DNA from: an uncultured Clostridia bacterium
Lineage (GTDB): Bacteria > Bacillota > Clostridia > Christensenellales > Borkfalkiaceae
Assembly (NCBI GenBank): GCA_947629695.1
Contig: CANREQ010000002.1
Location: forward strand, 1-50,567
Reading direction: 5' to 3'
Length of the DNA: 50,567 bases
Below the pieces are notes generated by a model that was not told the origin of the DNA, searched no databases, and worked only from the letters and a program-made list of their open reading frames with translations. Both the position numbers and the translations under genes were made by a program. Shown piece after piece: positions 38,655-46,699 of the stretch (position 1 is its first letter; each line of letters starts with the position of its first letter).

Positions 38655-39657
38655 ACGGCGTTTTTGGCTAATAACTGGGCTGATTTTGTGTGTATCGCTG
38701 TTTTTGCCGTGTACTATGTCAGACATAAATGCCTCTGCCGACGGCGTTGCGGAAATAGCCATGGAGCTTGAAAGCGGCGCCGTATTGCATGAAAAGAATG
38801 CGGACACCGTTTTGCCGATGGCGAGCACGACTAAGATCATGACCGCGCTTTTAATATGCGAAGATTGCGATCTGTCTCAAATAATCGAGGTGCCCGATGA
38901 ATGCGTCGGTATTGAGGGCTCAAGCATATATTTAAAAAAGGGCGAGCAAATTTCAGTAAAGGATTTGCTTTACGGACTTATGCTTCGCTCCGGCAACGAC
39001 GCGGCAACCGCCCTCGCCATTTGTCACAGCGGGAGCATTTCATCTTTTGTCAATAAAATGAACGAAAAAGCGCGCGAAATCGGCGCAAACAACACTAATT
39101 TCACCAATCCAAGCGGTTTGCCGGATAGTAATCATCACACTACCGCGAGGGATTTATGTGAGATCGCGCGTTATGCAATGAAAAACGAAATATTCGCTTC
39201 TGTCGTCAATTGCAAAAGCTATGTCGGGGATTTCCGCTCTTTTACGAACAAAAACAAAATTCTAAGTAATTTAGAGGGGGCGAACGGCGTTAAAACGGGC
39301 TATACGACCAAAGCTGGGCGATGCCTCGTATCTTCCGCAAAGCGGGGCAACATGGACGTTATCTGCGTTGTGTTGAATTGTTATGACATGTACGAGCGCA
39401 GTGAGGAAATAATAGAAAGCTGTTTTGCTAAATATTCCGTGGAAATCATTCCTAAAGATTTAATTTTCGATTTCAACGGTGTATTGTGCTCCCCCGATAG
39501 CGATTATCGGCTGTGTTTAGAGCGCGGACAAAAGATAAATTACAGGCTTCAGGCTGTTGAAAATAGCGAAAATGCGGACAAAGCGGTTGCACAATTATTG
39601 ATTTTTGACGCAAATGGCTTGATTTTCACAAAATTTTTGTATAGTATAAATGCGTAG
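38647..39657 (+). CDS. D-alanyl-D-alanine carboxypeptidase (S11)
   Basis: MASTTKIMTALL (SxxK), RSGNDAATALA (SxN), GVKTGYTTKAGRC (KTG). Confidence 0.94.
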   Translation: MCKRRFWLITGLILCVSLFLPCTMSDINASADGVAEIAMELESGAVLHEKNADTVLPMASTTKIMTALLICEDCDLSQIIEVPDECVGIEGSSIYLKKGEQISVKDLLYGLMLRSGNDAATALAICHSGSISSFVNKMNEKAREIGANNTNFTNPSGLPDSNHHTTARDLCEIARYAMKNEIFASVVNCKSYVGDFRSFTNKNKILSNLEGANGVKTGYTTKAGRCLVSSAKRGNMDVICVVLNCYDMYERSEEIIESCFAKYSVEIIPKDLIFDFNGVLCSPDSDYRLCLERGQKINYRLQAVENSENADKAVAQLLIFDANGLIFTKFLYSINA

Positions 39658-39683
39658 ATAATATACAAAAAGTGATTTTCAAC

Positions 39684-40382
39684 ATGAGACTTAACAAATT
39701 TCTTGCGTCTTGCGGCGTGGCATCGAGGAGAGAATGCGATAATTTAATATCGCAGGGCAGGGTCAAAATCAACGGGAAAACCGCCGCTCTCGGCGATAAT
39801 GTCAATGCGGACGACCAAGTTCTGGTGGACGGTAAAGAAGTAACCGAGCAAAAAAACGAATATTATATTTTGAATAAGCCCAAGGGGTATTTGTGCACGG
39901 TAAAAGACGATAAAGGCAGAAAGACGGTTATGGATTTAATGCCGCAGAATACAGGCAGGATATATCCTGTCGGCCGTCTGGATTACGACAGCGAGGGTCT
40001 TATAATTTTGACTTCCGATGGAGAACTTGCCCGTCACCTCACGCATCCGTCGGCGGAAGTGCCCAAAACCTATCTGGTAAAAATCGAAGGGACGATAACC
40101 GAAGCCGGATTAAATCCCATAAGAAGCGGCATTGATATAGGCGGTTACGTGACGAAAAAATGCAAGGCGCACATTGTCGAGACGAACAAAGAATACACTA
40201 AAATCCATATCACGCTGACCGAGGGGAAAAACAGGGAAATAAGAAAAATGTTTGCCGCTATCGGCAAGCAGGTGGTGTTGCTTAAAAGGATAAAAATAGG
40301 CGATCTGACACTACGCGGCCTCGACAGGGGGAGTTATAGGAAGCTGACCGCGCAGGAAGTTGCCTATCTCATGGCGTTATAA
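39684..40382 (+). CDS. rluB: Pseudouridine synthase (RsuA/RluB family)
   Basis: MRLNKFLASCGVASRRECDNLISQGRVKING (S4); YPVGRLDYDSEGLIILTSDGELA; EGKNREIRKMF. Confidence 0.94.
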   Translation: MRLNKFLASCGVASRRECDNLISQGRVKINGKTAALGDNVNADDQVLVDGKEVTEQKNEYYILNKPKGYLCTVKDDKGRKTVMDLMPQNTGRIYPVGRLDYDSEGLIILTSDGELARHLTHPSAEVPKTYLVKIEGTITEAGLNPIRSGIDIGGYVTKKCKAHIVETNKEYTKIHITLTEGKNREIRKMFAAIGKQVVLLKRIKIGDLTLRGLDRGSYRKLTAQEVAYLMAL

Positions 40383-40468
40383 ATGGATTTTTAAAATAGC
40401 AGAAAAATATTTTTAATAAATAAGGGCCGCGCATACGCAAAATTGTAAGCGCGACCCTTTGATTTTTA

Positions 40469-41065
40469 TTAAATATTTCTCATCAAACCGATAACTTTAC
40501 CCAAAATTGAAACTTCGTCAAAAACAAAATCTTCCATTTCGTCGTTTTCGGGGTGCAAGATAATCTTATTATCGCGCTTGAAGAACCTCTTAACCGTCGC
40601 GCTGTCGTCAACCAAAGCTACGACAATATCGCCGTTATCAGCCGTTTCCTGTTTGCGCACTATGATTTTATCGCCTTCGAACATTCCGATTTTTATCATC
40701 GAATTGCCTTTAACGGTCAGCATGAACAGATCTTCGTTTCCAAACATATTGGAGGGAATGGAGAAGAAATCTTCATAATTCTCTTGAGCAAATATGGGCT
40801 CGCCTGCGGCAACCGTACCGATAAGGGGAATTTTAACCGAATGTTGCTTTATGGACACGGCGCGGCGCTTGTTTTCGCCTACCTTGCTTTTATTTATGTA
40901 ACCTTTTTCGGCAAGCCTGTTCATTATGGTAAAGGCGGTGGCGGTGGAAGGGACATTGCATGCCCTGCAAATCTCTCTCACCGTAGGGGAATAACCGTTT
41001 TCGCCGATGTAATCCTCAATATATTTAAGGACAATTTCATCGGAATAAGTTTTTTTATTTCTCAT
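40469..41065 (-). CDS. lexA: LexA repressor
   Basis: GYSPTVREICRACNVPSTATAFTIMNRL; IPLIGTVAAGEPIFA cleavage site; VKGNSMIKIGMFEGDKIIV catalytic Ser region. Confidence 0.96.
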   Translation of the reverse strand: MRNKKTYSDEIVLKYIEDYIGENGYSPTVREICRACNVPSTATAFTIMNRLAEKGYINKSKVGENKRRAVSIKQHSVKIPLIGTVAAGEPIFAQENYEDFFSIPSNMFGNEDLFMLTVKGNSMIKIGMFEGDKIIVRKQETADNGDIVVALVDDSATVKRFFKRDNKIILHPENDEMEDFVFDEVSILGKVIGLMRNI

Positions 41066-41083
41066 AATTTTACCTCCGAAACT

Positions 41084-41112
41084 ATTATATCACATAAAAA
41101 ATAAAAATGCAA
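41084..41112 (-). promoter_or_regulatory. lexA promoter
   Basis: Minus strand TTGCAT-17 bp-TATAAT. Confidence 0.65.
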
Positions 41113-41123
41113 ACTATCGTTTT
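41110..41123. promoter_or_regulatory. Putative degenerate LexA operator overlapping the lexA -35 box
   Basis: C AAAC TATC GTTT T; retains the AAC-N4-GTT core of the Bacillota SOS box (CGAACRNRYGTTYG) but not its flanks. Confidence 0.35.
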
Positions 41124-41182
41124 AACATTTTTGCTTGTTTTTATAAAAATTTTGCAATATAATTAAATAAAAGGTGACAAAA

Positions 41183-41368
41183 ATGAAAATCGGTAGCGAA
41201 TGTGTTCTCTATGACAGGATATGCACGGGTTGCGGCGAGTGCGAGATATGCGACCTCGACCCAAACAAGATATGCGATAATTGCGGCAAGTGCCTTGATA
41301 TACGCGACGACGCCGTGATCAAAATAGATAAAATAATAATGGACGAAGACGAGGGTAAAGGCGAATAA
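41183..41368 (+). CDS. Cysteine-rich mini-protein, probable metal / Fe-S binding
   Basis: MKIGSECVLYDRICTGCGECEICDLDPNKICDNCGKCLDIRDD...; eight Cys in CxxCxxCxxC-x7-CxxCxxC pattern plus an upstream Cys; SD-like AAAGGTG upstream. Alternative start 41174. Confidence 0.75.
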   Translation: MKIGSECVLYDRICTGCGECEICDLDPNKICDNCGKCLDIRDDAVIKIDKIIMDEDEGKGE

Positions 41369-41392
41369 CGCAAACTTTCGCACAATGATAAC

Positions 41393-42607
41393 TCAAACCC
41401 TTTTAAAGCAAGCAAACTTATCGGCGTTTATTTTTTCTATTTTAAGCTCCACAGTCATTCCCGAATCGTCTACCTCGCGCGAAATCTCCGTGCAGTACCG
41501 CTTTAATTTTTCGTATTTATCCATGCAGGCGAATGGTATTTCGAACTTTGTAAACACATATCTTTCGCAAAAAGACTGCTTTATTTTTTCCTTGAGAAGG
41601 GACAACCCCGTGTTGTACTTTGCCGATATGGGCACGCAGTAATCGGGCAAATGCAAAGTGGTGGAGAGGCAGTCGCATTTATTCAAAACATAAATAACTT
41701 CTTTATCGAATCCGAGCTCGTCCAACGTCTGACGGGTCGTTTTAAATTGCATTTGGAAATCGCCCGTTGCGTCGGCTACAAACAATGCGAGGTCGCAATT
41801 AAGCGCGACTTCCAGCGTCGATTTGAACGCCTCGATTATGTTGTGCGGCAAGTCCTGAATAAATCCTACCGTATCTATAAGCAGATATTTTTCGCCGTCT
41901 ATTTCGAAATTTCTCGCAGTTGGATCCAATGTTACGAACAGCGCGTCGGCGGAGACGACATCCGAGCCCGTCAAAAGGTTCAAAAGCGTGGATTTTCCCG
42001 TATTCGTGTATCCGACAAGCGCGATAGTTTTGACGTTTGTCTTATATCTTCGCTCGGTTTGCAAGCTTCTGCGCTTTTTTGTTTCCTCAATCTTGCGCTC
42101 TAAAAATTTAATCCGATATGCAATGTGCCGCCTGTCGGTTTCGAGGCGCGTTTCACCGGGGCCGCGGGAGCCGATTCCTCCGCCAAGGCGGGAAAGCGCC
42201 GCGCCTTTGCCCTTTAAACGTGGATAAATGTACTTGAGCTGGGCAATTTCAACCTGAATTTTACCTTCGCTTGTAACCGCGTTTTTCGCGAAAATATCAA
42301 GAATGAGCGTCGTCCTGTCGATGACTTTTCTGTCGCCTAACGCGGCGGAAATGTTGAGCGTTTGGGAAGGGGAGAGCTCGCCGTTAAAAAGTATCGTTAT
42401 GTCGTCCAGCCCGTCGAGAGTTGCGGCAATTTCGTTGAGCTTCCCGGAACCTATAAAGGTTGCGGCGTTAATTTCTTTGATCGTCTGATAACTCGTGCCG
42501 ATATAGGTTGCGCCCGCGCTCTTGATGAGCGCCACTGCCTCATCATGCACGACGCGATAATTATCGTTTAAAATTGGTTGAATGACAAAAACTTTCTCTA
42601 TATTCAT
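41393..42607 (-). CDS. hflX: GTPase HflX
   Basis: GGGIGSRGPGETRLETDRRHIAYRI; ALVGYTNTGKSTLLNLLTG; DTVGFIQDLPHNIIEAFKSTLE; NKCD. Confidence 0.97.
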   Translation of the reverse strand: MNIEKVFVIQPILNDNYRVVHDEAVALIKSAGATYIGTSYQTIKEINAATFIGSGKLNEIAATLDGLDDITILFNGELSPSQTLNISAALGDRKVIDRTTLILDIFAKNAVTSEGKIQVEIAQLKYIYPRLKGKGAALSRLGGGIGSRGPGETRLETDRRHIAYRIKFLERKIEETKKRRSLQTERRYKTNVKTIALVGYTNTGKSTLLNLLTGSDVVSADALFVTLDPTARNFEIDGEKYLLIDTVGFIQDLPHNIIEAFKSTLEVALNCDLALFVADATGDFQMQFKTTRQTLDELGFDKEVIYVLNKCDCLSTTLHLPDYCVPISAKYNTGLSLLKEKIKQSFCERYVFTKFEIPFACMDKYEKLKRYCTEISREVDDSGMTVELKIEKINADKFACFKRV

Positions 42608-42612
42608 AAAAT

Positions 42613-43668
42613 TTATTCGTCGTCACGGTGCAATTTGACTTTCCCGACGACCGCTTTGCGCGTATCCTCGCTGATTGCCGCATAGTGTTTACGCGTTGTA
42701 TTTACGTCCTTATGCCCCAAAACGTCGGCCACAATATAAATATCACCCGTCGCCTTGTACAATTGGGTGCCGTATGTGCTCCTTAACTTGTGCGGGGAAA
42801 TTTTTTTGAGGGGAGAGACGATTTTTGCGTACTTATGTACCAAATTTTCAACGGCCCTGACAGTTATGCGCTTTTTTTGGGAAGAGAGGAAGAGGGCGCC
42901 GTCCCCGCTGTTATCAAGCTCGCTTTCTTCCTTATAATCGAGGTATCGCCTAAGAGCTTCCGCAACGTCGTTGTCGAAGTACAAAATGGATTTGCTTCCG
43001 CCCTTACGGGTAACTATAAAGGAATTATCCTTAAAATTTATATCGCTGTTATTCAATCCGACAAGCTCGCTTATACGTATTCCGGTGCCCAAAAACAGCG
43101 TAAGAATGGCGGAATCGCGAATTTTGCTCTTTTCGTGATAGGCGCGCTGGTGCGCAGTTAGCCCGTCGCCGCTCTCCGCCGTATCCAAAATGCCGTAAAC
43201 CTCGTCGCCGTCAAGGCGGATTATCGGCTTTTCGTGCAGTTTAGGGGTGGCAACCTTTGCGGAATTATCGACGGAGATTTGCCCTTTATTGAAAAAATAT
43301 TTAAAAAGTGCGCGAACGGAGGAGAGCTTTCTCGCTTTAGCCCGCTCGTTGCAAGAGTGGTACGAGCCGCAAAATTCATAGTGGGAGAGATACACCAAAA
43401 AATATTCAATATCGTTGTTGGTCACGCCTTCGAGGTCGAGCAATGTCAACTCTTTCGGGTTTTTTTTACCGCCCAAACGCTTGCGGCACAAAAAGTCGAA
43501 AAAAATCTTTAAATCGTGCGCATAATTCAAGCGGGTAAGGGTGCTCGTCTGGCTGTCTATAGCCATAAAATAATCGGCGCAGAAAGGAGGGAGATCTTCA
43601 TCGAGCAGGCGATTTATAACCTCGATATTTTTCAGATTGCGCTGGGCGTAATAATCGGAATTTTTCAT
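42613..43668 (-). CDS. Tyrosine recombinase (XerS/XerH-like, 351 aa)
   Basis: GTGIRISELVGLNNSDINF (catalytic R), TRKGGSKSI (K), PHKLRSTYGTQLY (HxxR), LGHKDVNTTRKHYA (H...Y). Confidence 0.93.
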   Translation of the reverse strand: MKNSDYYAQRNLKNIEVINRLLDEDLPPFCADYFMAIDSQTSTLTRLNYAHDLKIFFDFLCRKRLGGKKNPKELTLLDLEGVTNNDIEYFLVYLSHYEFCGSYHSCNERAKARKLSSVRALFKYFFNKGQISVDNSAKVATPKLHEKPIIRLDGDEVYGILDTAESGDGLTAHQRAYHEKSKIRDSAILTLFLGTGIRISELVGLNNSDINFKDNSFIVTRKGGSKSILYFDNDVAEALRRYLDYKEESELDNSGDGALFLSSQKKRITVRAVENLVHKYAKIVSPLKKISPHKLRSTYGTQLYKATGDIYIVADVLGHKDVNTTRKHYAAISEDTRKAVVGKVKLHRDDE

Positions 43669-43674
43669 GACTCT

Positions 43675-43703
43675 ATTTTATAATATATGAAGCAAAAAGT
43701 CAA
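43675..43703 (-). promoter_or_regulatory. Strong sigma-A promoter of the tyrosine recombinase
   Basis: Minus strand TTGACT-17 bp-TAAAAT; -10 ends 6 nt before ATG at 43668; no SD. Confidence 0.65.
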
Positions 43704-43706
43704 TAA

Positions 43707-43720
43707 TTTTACGAATAGTT
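43707..43720 (+). repeat. Isolated copy of the 14-bp arm TTTTACGAATAGTT
   Basis: Identical to the right arm at 43974-43987; with flanking AAA forms a perfect 17-bp inverted repeat with 43951-43967. Confidence 0.9.
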
Positions 43721-43953
43721 AAAGGGAGAGACAATTAAGCTTTACAACTTAAATGCGATTTTAAATCGGTAAAGTAAAACCGAAATTGAAATCACAAAAA
43801 AAATTATTGAGCAAAAAAATTTAATTTGAAAGGAAAATGAAATAGCACGCGTCATTTTGTATTTAAAATTAAAAAATCGGACGGTGGTACGGGCAAAAAT
43901 TTTATTTGATTGTCTTATTCTATTTTGGTGGGGTGGTATTCAAAAGTATATTT

Positions 43954-43987
43954 AACTATTCGTAAAACACAGCTTTTACGAATAGTT
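43954..43987. promoter_or_regulatory. Candidate tyrosine-recombinase core site (dif/lox-like perfect palindrome)
   Basis: AACTATTCGTAAAA-CACAGC-TTTTACGAATAGTT: perfect 14-bp arms and 6-bp centre, about 290 bp upstream of the recombinase start. Confidence 0.6.
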
Positions 43988-44175
43988 AGGGGTTAAATAA
44001 TGGGGTTTAAAGTAAATCCTGACGATTTAATTAAAATCGGCAATATAAATTATTTTGGAATTTACTTTGTTTTTGCGTTATTTTATTTAAATTATGCTTA
44101 AATTTCCTCATTTGCTTCAAATATCGCTATTTTGATAAAATAAGCTGATTTTATTAAATTTTAAAGATTTACAGC

Positions 44176-44217
44176 AAAAAACGGAGCTATTATGTCACGC
44201 ATAGTAGCCCCGTTTTA
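44176..44217 (-). terminator. (Bidirectional) terminator of glgP
   Basis: AAAACGGaGCTATTATG-tcacg-CATAGTAGCcCCGTTTT hairpin with A/T tracts on both sides. Confidence 0.8.
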
Positions 44218-44233
44218 ATGATTTTACTTAAAT

Positions 44234-46675
44234 TTATTTTTCGTTTTTCGTAACAGGCTTCAAATTCCAGATATTTTCCGCATATTCTTTTATGCTTCTA
44301 TCCGACGAGAAATAACCCGCCGCCGCAATGTTTCGGAGCGATATCTGATTCCACTTGAATTTATCGGATGAATATAATTTGGAAATTTCCTGTTGCGTTC
44401 TGTTATACGCTACGAAATCCGCCATGCACATATAAGGATCGGCGATCGGCGAACCGGTCAGAAGATAATTAGCCATATCGGAGAATGATTGCCCGTTGAA
44501 CCCTATAATAAGCGCTTCCACAATTCTTCTTAATTTGGGAGAATCGTTGTAGTATTTGCTTGAGCTGTAACCGGAGCGCCAAATATCGTCAACCTCGTTT
44601 GATTTCAATCCGAAGATAAAGATATTTTCATCGCCCACTGCATGAGCCATTTCAACATTTGCGCCGTCAAGCGTTCCGATCGTTAGCGCGCCGTTTATCA
44701 TAAACTTCATGTTGCCCGTACCGCTCGCCTCTTTGCCCGCAAGCGATATCTGCTCCGACACTTCGGAAGCCGGCATCAAAAGCTCCGACATGGTAACGTT
44801 GTAATCTTCCATGTAAACGACGTTGAGTTTTTCGTTTATCTTGGGATTTTTGCGGATTTCGTCGGACAGATAATTTATAAGCTTTATTATCTGCTTTGCC
44901 ATCGTATATCCGGGCGCGGCCTTGGCGCCGAATATATATGTTTTGGGCTGGATATTCAAATCGGGATTATCTAACAAATCGAGGTAAGTATCGATAATGT
45001 TGAGCACGTTGAGAAGCTGGCGTTTATACTCGTGCAAGCGCTTCGCCTGCGTATCGAACAGCGTATCGGGATTTATTACAAACCCCTGCTTTTTGCGCGC
45101 ATAATCGACAAATTGTCTCTTCTTTATGGATTTGATTTCCTCCAAACGCTTCAACACGGCCTTGTCGTTTTCAAAATTTTTGAAATCCGCAAGCTTCGCG
45201 CTGTCGTGTACAAATCCGCTACCTATGCAATCGGTCAAAAGCTCGGTAAGCTCCGGGTTTGCCTGACACAACCAACGCCTTAAAACTATGCCGTTCGTTA
45301 CATTGGTGAATTTGTCGGGACTGAAATCATAGAAATCCTTGAATATGGACTGTTTGATTATCTCGCTGTGCAACGCCGCAACGCCGTTTACGCTGTGAGA
45401 GCCGTAAACGCTGAGGTTTGCCATCTTTATTCTGTCGTGCTCGATTATCGCCATCCTTGAAATCTTTGCCCATTCGCCGGGATATTTATTCCAAAGTTGC
45501 TCGCACATGCGCCTGTTGATTTCCTGGATTATGGAGTGTATTCTCGGCACGGTCCTCTGCACGAGGTCCTCTGACCACGTTTCAAGCGCTTCCGCCATTA
45601 CCGTATGGTTGGTATACGCGCAAGTAGCCGTGGTGATTGCCCAGGCGTCCTCCCAATTGTAGTAATATTCGTCGATGAGAATACGCATGAGCTCCGGAAT
45701 AGCCATTGCGGGGTGCGTATCGTTTAAATGAATTGCGGCATACTTAGGCAAATCTCTCAAGTCGCCGTATCTGTGCCTGTGGTCGTCCACAATATTCTGA
45801 AGTGAAGCCGAACACAGGAAATACTGCTGTTTAAGCCTCAAAGATTTGCCGTTCGTATGCGAATCCGAAGGATAAAGCACCTTCGTGAGCAGATCGGCGT
45901 CGTTATCGTCGGTCATTGCCTGATAATAATCGCCCTGCGAGAATAACTTCATGTTAAAGTCCTGCACGGGTTTCGCCTTCCAGAGCCTGAGTACGGAAAC
46001 TGCTTCGCTGTCTTTGCCGGAAATCATCATGTCGTACGCGACGGCTTCAATGTCCTTGGTGTCGGAATAGGTTATCTTCATTCCGTTGTCGATCCACTGC
46101 TCTTCCACCCTTCCGTTGAAGCGAACGATAAAGGATTTATCGCTTCTTTGCGTAAGCCACGTTTCTCCGCCGGGCAACCACACATCGGGCAATTCGGTCT
46201 GCCAACCGTCAACTATTTTTTGTTTGAACAGACCGTACTCATATCTGAGCGAATACCCCATCGCGGGATAATTGCCCGTTGCAAGCGCGTCCATAAAGCA
46301 CGCCGCAAGCCTTCCCAAACCGCCATTACCTAATCCGGCGTCGGGTTCGAGTTCATACAGATCTTCCAGCGAAACTCCGTATGAAGATATTACTTTTGAA
46401 AAAACTTCGGTAGCGTTCAGATTATACAAATTGTTTTTAAGCGAACGCCCCAAAAGAAATTCCATACATAAGTAATAGACTCTCTTTGCCCTTTTTGCCT
46501 TGCACAAATTCCTAAACTGCTGTCGTTTCTGCAATAAAATATCCCTTACGCTCATGACAACAGCTTTGTAAAGTTGTTCTTTGGAAGCCTCAACGGGCGT
46601 TACCCCGTAATATCTCGCAAGTTTTCCCTTTACGAGCGTCTGGACTTCCTTTTCGGTAATAACCGTATTACTCAT
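44234..46675 (-). CDS. glgP: Glycogen/starch/alpha-glucan phosphorylase
   Basis: EPDAGLGNGGLGRLAACFMDALAT; LNDTHPAMAIPELMRIL; EASGTGNMKFMINGALTIGTLDGANVEM (PLP site). Confidence 0.97.
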   Translation of the reverse strand: MSNTVITEKEVQTLVKGKLARYYGVTPVEASKEQLYKAVVMSVRDILLQKRQQFRNLCKAKRAKRVYYLCMEFLLGRSLKNNLYNLNATEVFSKVISSYGVSLEDLYELEPDAGLGNGGLGRLAACFMDALATGNYPAMGYSLRYEYGLFKQKIVDGWQTELPDVWLPGGETWLTQRSDKSFIVRFNGRVEEQWIDNGMKITYSDTKDIEAVAYDMMISGKDSEAVSVLRLWKAKPVQDFNMKLFSQGDYYQAMTDDNDADLLTKVLYPSDSHTNGKSLRLKQQYFLCSASLQNIVDDHRHRYGDLRDLPKYAAIHLNDTHPAMAIPELMRILIDEYYYNWEDAWAITTATCAYTNHTVMAEALETWSEDLVQRTVPRIHSIIQEINRRMCEQLWNKYPGEWAKISRMAIIEHDRIKMANLSVYGSHSVNGVAALHSEIIKQSIFKDFYDFSPDKFTNVTNGIVLRRWLCQANPELTELLTDCIGSGFVHDSAKLADFKNFENDKAVLKRLEEIKSIKKRQFVDYARKKQGFVINPDTLFDTQAKRLHEYKRQLLNVLNIIDTYLDLLDNPDLNIQPKTYIFGAKAAPGYTMAKQIIKLINYLSDEIRKNPKINEKLNVVYMEDYNVTMSELLMPASEVSEQISLAGKEASGTGNMKFMINGALTIGTLDGANVEMAHAVGDENIFIFGLKSNEVDDIWRSGYSSSKYYNDSPKLRRIVEALIIGFNGQSFSDMANYLLTGSPIADPYMCMADFVAYNRTQQEISKLYSSDKFKWNQISLRNIAAAGYFSSDRSIKEYAENIWNLKPVTKNEK

Positions 46676-46699
46676 TACGTTCTCCTGTATGTTAAAAAA

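Noticed and set aside
43681-43720. Full recombinase core site at the 43707 copy
   Set aside because: The 14 bp that should form the opposing arm (43687-43700, ATGAAGCAAAAAGT) do not match AACTATTCGTAAAA, so only a half-site is supported.
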